Positions 8,302-16,986 of a stretch of DNA of 64,000 bases are shown here, piece after piece (position 1 is the stretch's first letter; every line of letters starts with the position of its first letter). The notes under the pieces are model-generated. The model was not told the origin of the DNA. It ran no database searches and saw only the letters and a program-made list of their open reading frames with translations. This stretch comes from Pseudomonadota bacterium. GTDB lineage: Bacteria; Pseudomonadota; Alphaproteobacteria; Rhizobiales; Hyphomicrobiaceae. The translations under genes and the position numbers were made by a program. The DNA lies in NCBI GenBank assembly GCA_023423275.1, contig JAFAFW010000096.1:1-64000 (forward strand), read 5' to 3'.

Positions 8302-9657
8302 TTAGATATAGACCGCGCCGCTACCCGTATCGACACTGTCCCCGCGCGCCGTCTCGCCTTGGGCTTGTGACGGATGCTGTCCTTCGCCCGGCTGCTGTCG
8401 CGTTCCGCGCGAGCGGTCATCGGGCATCGACCACCCCGATTGCGTCTGCCCCGAGGGAGCCACTGACGGCATCTGCCCGCTCGTGTGTGACGGGCTTTGC
8501 CCGCCAGAGATCAATCCAGAATCGGCATCGGCGATCCGAACCGAGACGGCGTCGATATCGTAACCGGACTGCCGAAGCAGATCCGAGAGGACTTCCCGGT
8601 CACGGCGCAGCAAATCCGCCGTATCGGCACGCATGGCCTCCAGATGCAATTCAAGCACGTCGGCCTTCAGCGAAAGACTGACATTGACCGTGCCAAGCTC
8701 GACCGGTTGCAACTGGATATGCAGGACACGCAGCGGCGCGGTTGAAGCGGGCTTCGCGGCAGCCGGATCGAAGATCGCGCGGGTCGCGTTCTGCGTTTCG
8801 GGATCTGTCAGTCCGTTTGCCACGGCGTCGGCGATCTGCACGGCCGGGCTGGAACGCGTCATCGGCGAGAAGTGCGTTTCTTGCCGGACCGCCGTGATCT
8901 TGACTTCGGAGTTCGCTGAATCGCGGCCAACGTCCACATCAGACTGGACTTCCGCAGTGCGCCCGGCCGGCCGGCCGACGCGCAGCTCGCTTGTCGGGAA
9001 TTCCATAGCATCGTCCGGAGATACCGCACCCGGCATCGCGGCCGTGACATCAGTGTCCGACGGCGCGACATCCGCAGCTTGCCCCATCGGCGCGGCCGCA
9101 TGCTTCGTCATAATCGGCAATGGCAGGACCTTGGCGTCGGATCCGTCAGTCCGCGCCGCATCGCGCATCGCCACCGATGCGGCGTTACGGATTGCGCCTT
9201 GAGGCAATAACGCCACGACGTTTTGCAGAACCTCGAACGGGTTTGCTTCAGCTTTCTGCACGTCACCGACGTCGGCGGTCTCGACCTCTCCCTCCAGCGT
9301 GGCGGCCGAGGCGTCATCTGCGAGCATGCGTTTCAGCTCGGCGACGAAATCAGCGATAGTGCCTTGCTTTGACTTTGACGTTCGTGCTGTTTCGACGTCA
9401 CCGGCTCGCCCGCCGTCAATGACGAGCATCTCGGCGAGCATCATGCGTGCGGACGTCCGGTTGTGGGCGCTGCCGGTCCCTTGGGTCGCAAGGCCATCAG
9501 ATTGGGGTTTGTCGCCCTCCAGATTTGTCAGATGCTCGGGGAATCCGAAGCCGCCTTCCGCACCCTCACGTGACTGCCCGCCTTTGCCGAGCGGACGATG
9601 CCCGGATGTCTCGGGTTGCACGATCGGGTGTGCGGGGATTCCCCCTGCCTTCGTCAT
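8302..9657 (-). CDS. fliK: flagellar hook-length control protein FliK (MotD-type)
   Basis: 451 residues. FliK is the secreted ruler that sets hook length and switches export specificity through FlhB. The long N-terminal part (about 1-310) is low-complexity, rich in Ala, Gly, Asp and Thr. The C-terminal Flg_hook-like domain (about 310-385) contains VLHIQLQPVELGTVNVSLSL, then a segment on DTADLLRRDREVLSDLLRQSG. The last 65 residues are Gln/Ser/Gly-rich. The start ATG overlaps the stop of motC by 4 bases. In rhizobia the gene after motB-motC was first called motD and later recognised as fliK; position and domain agree here. Confidence 0.85.
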   Translation of the reverse strand: MTKAGGIPAHPIVQPETSGHRPLGKGGQSREGAEGGFGFPEHLTNLEGDKPQSDGLATQGTGSAHNRTSARMMLAEMLVIDGGRAGDVETARTSKSKQGTIADFVAELKRMLADDASAATLEGEVETADVGDVQKAEANPFEVLQNVVALLPQGAIRNAASVAMRDAARTDGSDAKVLPLPIMTKHAAAPMGQAADVAPSDTDVTAAMPGAVSPDDAMEFPTSELRVGRPAGRTAEVQSDVDVGRDSANSEVKITAVRQETHFSPMTRSSPAVQIADAVANGLTDPETQNATRAIFDPAAAKPASTAPLRVLHIQLQPVELGTVNVSLSLKADVLELHLEAMRADTADLLRRDREVLSDLLRQSGYDIDAVSVRIADADSGLISGGQSPSHTSGQMPSVAPSGQTQSGWSMPDDRSRGTRQQPGEGQHPSQAQGETARGDSVDTGSGAVYI

Positions 9658-10853
9658 CTCGCCACGGCCCTCTTGCTCAGCATGCCGTCTATTCTGGCCA
9701 TCGTGGCTTGCGCGAGCGTGACCACGCGCGCGCCCGTCGCAGCAAGATCCCGCGCCCGCGGTGAAGCCCCCTCCACCGGCGGCGGGCTGGTCGGCGTTGC
9801 AACGGTCGGCTCGCTGCGGATCTGCCTCGCGATCTTCAGCGCGGAATCCAATATCTCGACATCCTGAGGTGTGAGCGCCGCGCGGTCGACGCGCTGCAGT
9901 TGCGCCAACCCTGCTTCGAAATCGTCGGTTGCAATCAAGGCCGCCGCCTCATAGACGCGAGCCTGGGGCGTCGCGGCCGCCGCATCCCCACCAAGGCTGT
10001 TGGCGTGATGGGCGGCAAAGCGCGTCAGGCCGACCTGGCCTTTGAGGATGCCTGCCTGCGCCATCGCGAGATAGACGTCCTTTTTGGCCGGCGCATCGAG
10101 CCCCTCCATCATACTGTCCAGTCTCGCCAGACGCTGCGGATCGTCCCAGTTCTTCGAATTCGCGATCTCCGCAGCGAGTTGACGATGGAAACCAACGGCG
10201 TAGATAGACCTGCTATAGCGGCGCATGTAGCGCGCGGTCAGCGTCTCGAACCGGTCGAAGTCCTCGAGTGCCGACACCAGCATGATTTCGCGGCGAAGAG
10301 CTGCCTCCTCCACGAGCGTTCCCGGCGCCAGGAGACGCGCGATTTCAAGGCGTGAGACCGCACGCTGCGGCTCATCCCTGGCGAGGATTACTCCCTGCGC
10401 GAGCGCGACGTGTGAGGCGATGCTCGAATCAAGGCTCAGCGCATCGATGCCGGACAACTGCTCGGACGCCTCCGTGGTGCGCCCTTCCGCATAGGCGAGA
10501 GCACCCTTCAGAATCCGCTCCTCCATCGCCGGCAGATCGCCAAGGCCGAGTACGTTTCGCGCGACGCGCGTGTCACCGCCGTTCAACGTGAAGACAATGC
10601 CGGCGCGCAGATATTTCACGTCGCGCCAGACTTCCGGCTTTGCGCTCAGAAGCTGATCCGTGACAGCCGCGATGAGCTTGCGTTGTGACGCATATGCCCC
10701 GCGGCTACCCTGGACGATCTTGTCCTGTACGGTACGTAAGGTCCGCACCAGTTCTATAGGGTCATTTGATACAGATACGGTTTCCGCGGTTGCCGGTTTA
10801 GCGAACGGCAGACCGATCGCAACGAGAATGACAGAAATACACAAGCCCTTCAC
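9654..10853 (-). CDS. motC: periplasmic motility protein MotC
   Basis: 399 residues with an N-terminal signal peptide (about 1-23, ending in PATA). MotC of rhizobia is a periplasmic protein that binds MotB and affects motor torque/speed. The body is helical with repeated Ala/Leu-rich hairpins, as in TPR-like proteins (for example PAMEERILKGALAYAEGRTTEA). It lies exactly between motB (4-base overlap, 10850-10853) and fliK (4-base overlap), the arrangement of the rhizobial motB-motC-fliK operon. Identification rests on synteny, length and the secreted helical architecture. Confidence 0.85.
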   Translation of the reverse strand: MKGLCISVILVAIGLPFAKPATAETVSVSNDPIELVRTLRTVQDKIVQGSRGAYASQRKLIAAVTDQLLSAKPEVWRDVKYLRAGIVFTLNGGDTRVARNVLGLGDLPAMEERILKGALAYAEGRTTEASEQLSGIDALSLDSSIASHVALAQGVILARDEPQRAVSRLEIARLLAPGTLVEEAALRREIMLVSALEDFDRFETLTARYMRRYSRSIYAVGFHRQLAAEIANSKNWDDPQRLARLDSMMEGLDAPAKKDVYLAMAQAGILKGQVGLTRFAAHHANSLGGDAAAATPQARVYEAAALIATDDFEAGLAQLQRVDRAALTPQDVEILDSALKIARQIRSEPTVATPTSPPPVEGASPRARDLAATGARVVTLAQATMARIDGMLSKRAVAR

Positions 10854-12085
10854 GACGCATGTCCCTTACGCAACAAAATTTCGATACGCCGGTTTTGGGC
10901 CGCCTCCGGCTCCCCGGCTATTTTCAGGTTGCGATCGGCGTGCCCCTCGATACGCTCGAACCGCTTCTCGCCAATCCCGCCGCGCACAAGCATGTAGTAA
11001 GCCATGTGCGCACGCGCGGCAGACAGTCGCCAGTTATCGTAGGCCTTCGATTTGAACGGGCGCCCGTCGGTGTGCCCGCGCACGACGATCTGCTCGGGCC
11101 GGTCTTTGAGGATCTTCCCGATTTTTTCCATGAGCACGACGGTTTGCGGCTGCGGCTCCGCCGAGGAAATGGCGAACATGCCGAAGTCGAACTCGTCCGT
11201 CAGACTGATGAGAATACCCTCGCTCGTGCCGCGCACCTCGACGTGTGGCATCGCACCCGGCGCAGCCTCGCGCAGCGCATATTTGATCTGTGCCTCAAGC
11301 CCTGGATCTACGACCGGAGGACTTTCGGCCTGGCCGGTTCGATTCTGATCGCTGCTCGAAGAATGGCTCTCGCCTTCCGGCGTCCCGGTCTGGGCTGCGC
11401 TGCCTGACACGGTCTGCCCGTCAGCGGCCTGCGGCGATAGCTTGGCCAATATCGCATCCGCGCCTTGAGCATCGGACTGAAGGGCGATTTGCATCGCTTC
11501 GGCGGTCTGCTCCGGCTGCGTTTCCGGCTTCGGTGACGGGGCGACGGCAACGGCCTGCTCAACGGCAGATCTGAATTCCGGATCGAACGGATCGCGGAAC
11601 GCTTCTCCGGCCAGGTTCACTGCATCGGCTTGCCCCTGCGCCTCGACGGCCTTCTCGATCGTTGCGAGCGCGGCCAGCTTCGCCAGTACCCCATAGGGAT
11701 CGCTGAACAGCACATCGTCGGGATACTTCGCCTTTGGGCCGAACTCGGCGCGCGGGTCACCCGTCGCTGCCCCGTTCTGGAGTTTCGACTCGCCGGGTCT
11801 GTTCTCCTGCCCGCGCGCGCCGGTCTCCATGTCGTGCAACCCCTTCGGATTGGCAACCTTGTCGGTCAGCCGGATGGGGTCGAAATAGCTGGCAACCGCC
11901 GTAAGCGTTTCCCTGTCCGAGGCATTGATCAGCCACATGACGAGAAAGAACGCCATCATGGCGGTCATGAAGTCAGCGTACGCGATCTTCCAGACCGAGC
12001 CGCCATGGCCATGATCGTGATCCCCGCCCCGCTTGCGGATGAGGATGATCTCATGACCTCTTTCGTCGGATGTATCGGTGCTCAT
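10850..12085 (-). CDS. motB: flagellar motor stator protein MotB
   Basis: 411 residues. MotB anchors the proton-conducting stator to peptidoglycan and partners MotA (26273-27157). After a charged His/Asp-rich N-terminus there is one membrane helix (about 33-53), with the proton-binding aspartate D38 in KIAYADFMTAMMAFF. A long Gln/Ala/Pro-rich periplasmic linker (about 95-260) follows. The C-terminal OmpA-like domain contains IVVRGHTDGRPF, NWRLSAARAHMAYYML and NRRIEILL. The extended linker is typical of rhizobial MotB. Start overlaps the fliH-like gene by 4 bases. Confidence 0.95.
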   Translation of the reverse strand: MSTDTSDERGHEIILIRKRGGDHDHGHGGSVWKIAYADFMTAMMAFFLVMWLINASDRETLTAVASYFDPIRLTDKVANPKGLHDMETGARGQENRPGESKLQNGAATGDPRAEFGPKAKYPDDVLFSDPYGVLAKLAALATIEKAVEAQGQADAVNLAGEAFRDPFDPEFRSAVEQAVAVAPSPKPETQPEQTAEAMQIALQSDAQGADAILAKLSPQAADGQTVSGSAAQTGTPEGESHSSSSDQNRTGQAESPPVVDPGLEAQIKYALREAAPGAMPHVEVRGTSEGILISLTDEFDFGMFAISSAEPQPQTVVLMEKIGKILKDRPEQIVVRGHTDGRPFKSKAYDNWRLSAARAHMAYYMLVRGGIGEKRFERIEGHADRNLKIAGEPEAAQNRRIEILLRKGHAS

Positions 12086-12720
12086 CGGAGGGCGTCTCCG
12101 ATGCGACGGGCCAGAGCAGCGAGTTGGGTTTCAAAGACAGTTTCACCGCATTGGACGTGAACATCACAGTCATCGCTCCGGACCGGCGTGATGTCGATCT
12201 GCCGACGGGAGAAATTATCCTGCAGTTCGTCAACAAGGTCGTCAGGACCGCTGACCTCGATCGCAATGCCCTGCTGGCGCGTCACGAATTCGTTGACCAG
12301 GGTGCTCATCTCGGCCAAGGCCTGACGGCGCGCCTTGTCGAACAGTACGGGCGCAAGAGCACGCGCAGCGGCGCTCGCGATCTCCGTCTCAAGGCCCTTC
12401 AGCCCCTTGGCGAAACCTTCGGCGAGCTTGTCCGCTTCCTCGCGGGCCCAGGTCTGACGATCGGCGGCGCGCTCGGCATCATGCTGCCGGAGGCGCTCGA
12501 CGAGACGCGTCTCCGCGGCAGCCGCCGCTTCGGCACGCCCGTCTTCCAATCCTCGTTGATAGGCCGCTTCGACCTGCGCAGAGAGATCCGCCCGGGGGAC
12601 CATATCCTCCGGCGGAGTTGCCCGCTGCTCGCGTCTGACCGGCGCGGAAGGAGCCGAACGCCCGTCCTCCCCATCCGAAGCGAAATCAAGCAAATAACGC
12701 GCTACTGATACCGAACTCAT
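12082..12720 (-). CDS. FliH-like flagellar export regulator
   Basis: 212 residues, very rich in Ala, Glu and Arg between 45 and 130 (long predicted coiled coil, with AYQRGLEDGRAEAAAAAETR resembling the GxxxG-type FliH stem). A globular C-terminal part ends near VQCGETVFETQLAALARRIG, close to the FliH end where a glycine-containing strand precedes the last helix. FliH holds the ATPase FliI and regulates it. The gene sits between fliF and motB, overlapping both by 4 bases. Sequence similarity in this family is poor, so the call depends on architecture and position. Confidence 0.7.
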   Translation of the reverse strand: MSSVSVARYLLDFASDGEDGRSAPSAPVRREQRATPPEDMVPRADLSAQVEAAYQRGLEDGRAEAAAAAETRLVERLRQHDAERAADRQTWAREEADKLAEGFAKGLKGLETEIASAAARALAPVLFDKARRQALAEMSTLVNEFVTRQQGIAIEVSGPDDLVDELQDNFSRRQIDITPVRSDDCDVHVQCGETVFETQLAALARRIGDALR

Positions 12721-14351
12721 GCCCTTCTCGCCTCACGCATCCACTGTTTGAGAATTGCAGCCGCCTGGTCTTCGTCGTAATCGACCATCTGCTCCAGCCG
12801 CTTTTGCGGGGAGTTGCCGATCTTGGCTTGCAGATCGGCGATGAGGTTTGGCTGTTCCGCGCCTTGCAGACGATGGGTGGCAAACGATCCCCCCTCCGCC
12901 TCTGTCTTCAGCTCTCCGCCCGCAACCGCTCCCTCGCCACCGGGTCCCGGAGGTGCCAGAACCGCCCGAAGCGCGGGCCTCAGGCCCATCCACACCAGCA
13001 ATCCGGTGGCACCGAGGATAGCCAGGGCGTTGATGATGCTGCCCGACTGCCGCGTCAGCAGCTCCATGAGACCGGCATCCGCCACCGGCTCCATCGGCTC
13101 GCCGTTGCGGAAGAAATCGACGGCGGCCACCGTGATCCGGTCGCCGCGATCCTGCGAAGCGCCAGCAGCGGTGGAAACCAGCCGCTCGATCTCCTTGAGC
13201 TGAGTGTTGAGAGCCTCCTCGCCGGCTCCGTCGCCCAGTGTCTCCATCAACCGCTTGCGATTGATGACCACAGCAACGGTGAGAGCCTCGATGCGGTAGC
13301 CGTCGCTGACCGTTGAAATGCTCTTGGAGTTGATCTCGAAGTTCGTCAGCTCCTCGCGCCGCTCGTTGGAGCGCGACGAGACATCGCCGGAACGCGCCGT
13401 CGGCTCCTCTGCCGGGATATTCTGCTCGACCGTGACCGGCGTACGATTGGCCTGGTTCTGCGAGTTCCCGGACTCTTTAACAACACGCACCGATCGCTCG
13501 ACGCGGGATTCCGGATCGTAGTTCGTCTCGTTGATCTGCCGCTTGTCGGTGTTCAACCGGGCCGCGACGCTGACTTCGAAATTGCCGAAGCCCAGATAGG
13601 GCGTGAGCGTCTTGCTGACGCTCGCCTGCAAGTCACGAGTGAACGATTTTTCGAGATCGACCAATCGCGCCGGCGTCGCGGTTGACGCGTCTCCGGCAGC
13701 CGCAAGCACACTGCCATCGGTGCTAAGCACCGTGACCTGATCGACTTGCATGCCCGGAACCGCCGAAGCCACGAGGTGGCGGATGGCAACAGCCGAGGAG
13801 GAATCGCCGCTGGTTTCCGTGCGAATCACGACGGAGGCCGACGGCGTCTGACTGTTACGGCGAAACGATCCCGCATCAGGCAGGACCAGATGGACGCGCG
13901 CGGCGCGGACACCGTGCACCGCCTGGATCGTGCGCGCGATCTCACCTTCCAGCGCGCGGACGCGCGTAATCTCCTGCATGAACGAGGTCAGGCCGATCGA
14001 GCCCATATTGTCGAAGAGCTCGTAGCCTGCGTTCGAACTGCTCGGCAGCCCCTTTTGTGCCAGCAGCATGCGCGCCGTCGCCGTCTGGCTCGGCCGCACC
14101 ATGATTTTATTGCCTTCGGAATTGACGTCGAAGGCGATCCCCGCTTCTCCGAGCGCCGCACCGATCCTGCTCACGTCCTGCGCGGTCAGCCCGGTGTAGA
14201 GCGTATCGAGCTCCTGCCGGCTCAGCAGCATGCTGGACATGGCAACCCCGGCGAACACGGTGGCACCGATGATCGCCAGCGCCAGAAGGCGCCTTGGTCC
14301 CAGCGAACGCAAGTTCGCCAAGAGCCGTTCCAATTGTTCTCGCCCGATCAT
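12717..14351 (-). CDS. fliF: flagellar MS-ring protein FliF
   Basis: 544 residues. FliF forms the membrane ring of the basal body. A first membrane helix lies at about 25-45, followed by the ring-building domain with LYTGLTAQDVSRIGAALGEAG, then the YscJ/FliF region RVRALEGEIARTIQAVHGVRAARVH. The second membrane helix is about 430-450 (SIINALAILGATGLLVWMGL). The C-terminal FliG-binding tail ends in QKRLEQMVDYDEDQAAAILKQWMRE, a standard FliF signature. The ATG at 14351 (MIGREQ) is preceded by GGAAGG at good spacing and preferred over a GTG at 14366. Confidence 0.96.
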   Translation of the reverse strand: MIGREQLERLLANLRSLGPRRLLALAIIGATVFAGVAMSSMLLSRQELDTLYTGLTAQDVSRIGAALGEAGIAFDVNSEGNKIMVRPSQTATARMLLAQKGLPSSSNAGYELFDNMGSIGLTSFMQEITRVRALEGEIARTIQAVHGVRAARVHLVLPDAGSFRRNSQTPSASVVIRTETSGDSSSAVAIRHLVASAVPGMQVDQVTVLSTDGSVLAAAGDASTATPARLVDLEKSFTRDLQASVSKTLTPYLGFGNFEVSVAARLNTDKRQINETNYDPESRVERSVRVVKESGNSQNQANRTPVTVEQNIPAEEPTARSGDVSSRSNERREELTNFEINSKSISTVSDGYRIEALTVAVVINRKRLMETLGDGAGEEALNTQLKEIERLVSTAAGASQDRGDRITVAAVDFFRNGEPMEPVADAGLMELLTRQSGSIINALAILGATGLLVWMGLRPALRAVLAPPGPGGEGAVAGGELKTEAEGGSFATHRLQGAEQPNLIADLQAKIGNSPQKRLEQMVDYDEDQAAAILKQWMREARRA

Positions 14352-14506
14352 TCCAACCTTCCACACGATACGAATTCAGTCGGGACCAGATTCTTGAGCG
14401 GGAACCTTGTGCGAGAGTGACGAGGAACCGAGCCCCTCCCCCAGGGCCCGGAAATTCCAGTTGATAACCTTGCTGAACCCAGCGAAGCCGAATTGCCGGG
14501 CGGTTG

Positions 14507-14534
14507 GAGGCAACCGATTCGAATCAGTTGCCTC
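14507..14534. repeat. 28-bp near-perfect palindrome between flagellin and fliF
   Basis: GAGGCAAC-CGATTC-GAATCA-GTTGCCTC: 13 of 14 pairs match, with only one C/A mismatch. It lies 156 bases before the fliF start and 69 bases beyond the flagellin stop. It has no T-run on either side, so it may be an operator for the fliF operon or a 3' mRNA structure of flagellin. Confidence 0.7.
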
Positions 14535-14572
14535 ACCTACCCGCCGGCCACACCGGAGCCGGTTATCCCCCC

Positions 14573-14595
14573 ATCCATCTCCAGAGGAGATGGAT
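14573..14595 (-). terminator. stem-loop just after flagellin
   Basis: Perfect 10-bp inverted repeat (14573-14582 with 14586-14595) around a 3-base loop, starting 7 bases after the flagellin stop codon. On the minus strand it is followed by GGGGGG rather than T residues, so it is not a textbook intrinsic terminator; it may stabilise or help end the flagellin transcript. Confidence 0.5.
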
Positions 14596-14602
14596 CAGCC
14601 TG

Positions 14603-15532
14603 TTAGCGGAACAGCGACAGGATGTTCTGGCTGTTGCTGTTGGCGATGCTCAGCGCCTGGATGCCAAGCTGCTGCTGAACCTGCAGAGCCTGCAGACGAG
14701 CGGACTCTTCGTTCATGTCAGCATCGACGAGCTGGCCGACGCCGCGCTCGATCGCATCGCTGAGCTTCGTCATGAAGGTCTGCTGCAGGTCGATGCGCTT
14801 CTTGGCAGCGCCGAGTTCGGCGGCGCCGGTCGCCAGGCTGGACAAGCCGGTTTCGATGGCCGTCAGCATGTCGTCGAGGTCGTCGTTGTCGACGTCCGTC
14901 GCCGTGACGTCCAACGTCAGGATCGAGATATCGGCAACTGCGCCTTCACCCGTCGTCGTGAACTCCTTGTCCAGGATGCCGGCGGCAGCGCCACCCGAAT
15001 CGCTGTCGATCAGGCGGATGTTGGCCAGGGTCACGTCGATGCTGCCGGTCGTGACGGTGCCGGCGGAGTCCCTGTTGTAGGACGAAACGATGTTGAAGCT
15101 GGTGACGGTATCCGTCGAATCCGTCTGGATCAGGTTGGAGCCAGCGTACTGTGCGTTGCCAACCGTGTCCTTCAGATGAGCCTGAATAACCGAGATTTCG
15201 CTCTGCAGCTTGGCCTTGTCTTCGGCGCTGGCGTTTTTCGCAGCAAGAACCTTCTGCTTCAGTTCGGTGACGCGATCAACGGCGTCGCTGACGGCCGTAT
15301 ATGCAGTGTCGACCTTGCCGGCGCCGAGACCGAGAGCGTCCTGAACAGTCGAGATCGCCTGATTGTCCGAACGCATGGTGGTCGCGATCGACCAGTAAGC
15401 GGCGTTGTCGGAGGCGGTTCCGACGCGCAGGCCGGTCGAGATACGGCTCTGGGTCGTTTCAAGATTCTTGTTGGTCTGCGCCAGCGTCTGCAGCGCAGTC
15501 ATTGCCGACGAATTGGTGAGAAGGCTCGTCAT
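14603..15532 (-). CDS. flagellin
   Basis: 309 residues, the filament subunit. The conserved N-terminal D0/D1 part carries LTNSSAMTALQTLAQTNKNL and TQSRISTGLRVGTASDNAAY; the C-terminal part carries AAKKRIDLQQTFMTKLSDAI and ESARLQALQVQQQLGIQALS, ending in NILSLFR. The short variable middle (about 125-215) is Asp/Thr/Ser-rich. There is no other flagellin in the window, so the filament may be simple or other copies lie elsewhere. The gene appears to have its own leader: 174 bases separate it from fliP, with two hairpins, and only a weak AAAGGG ribosome-binding site at unusual distance. The locus's FlbT and FlaF probably control its translation. Confidence 0.96.
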   Translation of the reverse strand: MTSLLTNSSAMTALQTLAQTNKNLETTQSRISTGLRVGTASDNAAYWSIATTMRSDNQAISTVQDALGLGAGKVDTAYTAVSDAVDRVTELKQKVLAAKNASAEDKAKLQSEISVIQAHLKDTVGNAQYAGSNLIQTDSTDTVTSFNIVSSYNRDSAGTVTTGSIDVTLANIRLIDSDSGGAAAGILDKEFTTTGEGAVADISILTLDVTATDVDNDDLDDMLTAIETGLSSLATGAAELGAAKKRIDLQQTFMTKLSDAIERGVGQLVDADMNEESARLQALQVQQQLGIQALSIANSNSQNILSLFR

Positions 15533-15573
15533 AAGAGGAATGTCCCTTTGAAGGTTCGTAACAGGTTCGGGGA

Positions 15574-15641
15574 CATACCGGATCAGCCGGTATGACAGCG
15601 CAGCATCATGCTTTTGGTCCGGCGTCCTGCCGGCACCAAGC
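15574..15641 (-). promoter_or_regulatory. two hairpins in the flagellin leader
   Basis: Within the 174-base gap upstream of flagellin are a perfect 8-bp hairpin (CATACCGG 15574-15581 with CCGGTATG 15587-15594) and a larger one (TTGGTCCGGC 15614-15623 with GCCGGCACCAA 15629-15639, one bulged C). Both would be in the 5' untranslated mRNA if transcription starts beyond 15641. Such leaders are targets of FlbT-type flagellin mRNA control. Confidence 0.5.
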
Positions 15642-15706
15642 TGTCATCGGTAAGGATAATGCCGTATATACCTTGCGCAGACCTTAACGAGCGCTGCCCT
15701 CCGCAA

Positions 15707-16450
15707 CTAAAGGAAGGACCGCATCAGTCCGCCAACCAACAAATTCCAGCCGTCGATAAGAACGAAGAATAACACCTTGAACGGTAATGAAATAACGGTC
15801 GGCGGCAACATCATCATGCCCATCGACATGGTCAGCGTGGCGACGATCATATCGATGACGAGAAATGGCAGGACGATCAGAAAGCCTATTTCGAATCCGC
15901 GTCTGAGCTCGGAAATCATGAACGCGGGAATAAGAACCCGCATCTCGATCTGATCGGGATTGCTCTGCGTGCCCGTCCGGCCAGCCATGTCCGCGAACAA
16001 TGCCAGATCCTTGTCGCGGACGTGTGCGCGCATGAACGCCCGGAAAGGATCGGTAATACGTTGGTAAGCTTCTTCCTCGCTGATTCGGTTCTCGACGAGC
16101 GGCTTGAGGCCGTTGTTCCAGGCTTGGTCGAGCGTCGGCCCCATGACAAAAAACGTCATGAAAAGCGCCAGGCTGATCATGATGAGATTGGCCGGAGTGG
16201 TCTGTAATCCCAACCCGACACGCAGAAACGACAGGGCGATCACGAACCGCGTAAAACACGTCACCATGATCAGCAGGCCGGGCGCGACAGACAGTAGAGT
16301 AATGACGAGGACAAGCTGGACGATACGCCCGGTTGCCGTTCCCTCGCCCTGAGGCACGAGCGCGTCCAGGCCGGGGACCTGCGCATGAGCGGCGGCCGAG
16401 AACGCCAGCAGGGCCAAAACCCCGAGCAGGACGGCGCGATAACGTCTCAT
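15707..16450 (-). CDS. fliP: flagellar export gate protein FliP
   Basis: 247 residues. FliP is a core subunit of the type III export gate with FliQ and FliR. It has a cleavable signal peptide (about 1-23, ending in AHA), then membrane helices and the conserved blocks VTCFTRFVIALSFLRVGLGL and NLIMISLALFMTFFVMGP. The C-terminal part has LIPAFMISELRRGFEIGFLI and DMIVATLTMSMGMMMLPP, with the ending FKVLFFVLIDGW. Start overlaps fliL by 4 bases. It closes the flgB-to-fliP minus-strand run. Confidence 0.96.
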   Translation of the reverse strand: MRRYRAVLLGVLALLAFSAAAHAQVPGLDALVPQGEGTATGRIVQLVLVITLLSVAPGLLIMVTCFTRFVIALSFLRVGLGLQTTPANLIMISLALFMTFFVMGPTLDQAWNNGLKPLVENRISEEEAYQRITDPFRAFMRAHVRDKDLALFADMAGRTGTQSNPDQIEMRVLIPAFMISELRRGFEIGFLIVLPFLVIDMIVATLTMSMGMMMLPPTVISLPFKVLFFVLIDGWNLLVGGLMRSFL

Positions 16451-16965
16451 TCGATGACGAAGGTATGCACGACGAGTTCGCGCGCGCGGCCGGCGCTTCT
16501 CGCTTTCACGCGGTCGCTTAAATCTTCACGCAGATGCTGAAAACCGCTCGCGCCCTCGACTTGGGCCACAGTCACGGTGCGAAGAAAGGCGATGATATCT
16601 TCCGAAACTTTGGTTGCAAGCAGGTCCGCCTCGTCAGACGGCATCTCGTCCAGAACGAGCGAAGCCTCCAGCCGCACCCATGACGTCGGCGGATCCGCGA
16701 GGTTGGTGATGACCGGAGCTAGTGTTTTGATCTGCGACGCGCCAGCGACAGCCGGCTTGATTGTGGCTGGTGGCTTGGCTTTCTCCGCAGCTTCAGCCTT
16801 GCGCTGAATGGACTGCTCGACCATCGTGTAAAGCTGCAACCCCAGAAATCCTCCGCCACCCGCCGCAATCACGGATAGCACAAGCACCGCGACGATCGAT
16901 GTCACGATGGAACCGGACCCCGCCTTTTCCGACATGCCTTCCGGATTTTCCACTGCGGTCGCCAT
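16447..16965 (-). CDS. fliL: flagellar basal body-associated protein FliL
   Basis: 172 residues. FliL is an inner-membrane protein around the stator that supports torque. It has a short cytoplasmic N-terminus, one membrane helix (about 19-42, GSIVTSIVAVLVLSVIAAGG), a Lys/Ala/Glu-rich linker and a periplasmic stomatin-like domain with SWVRLEASLVLDEMPSDEAD and HLREDLSDRVK, ending in VVHTFVIE. It lies between flgH and fliP, its usual place in rhizobia. Confidence 0.92.
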   Translation of the reverse strand: MATAVENPEGMSEKAGSGSIVTSIVAVLVLSVIAAGGGGFLGLQLYTMVEQSIQRKAEAAEKAKPPATIKPAVAGASQIKTLAPVITNLADPPTSWVRLEASLVLDEMPSDEADLLATKVSEDIIAFLRTVTVAQVEGASGFQHLREDLSDRVKARSAGRARELVVHTFVIE

Positions 16966-16986
16966 GGCTGCATCATCTCCGATGCG

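Noticed and set aside
14504..15595. 363-codon open frame on the plus strand opposite flagellin
   Set aside because: Composition is Arg/Val/Gln-rich with no domain; the minus strand codes for an unmistakable flagellin.
15611..15660. Sigma-54-like GGCAC element near flagellin
   Set aside because: The GGCAC-N5-TGT reading is on the plus strand, the wrong direction for flagellin, and the spacing to a GC element does not fit on the minus strand.
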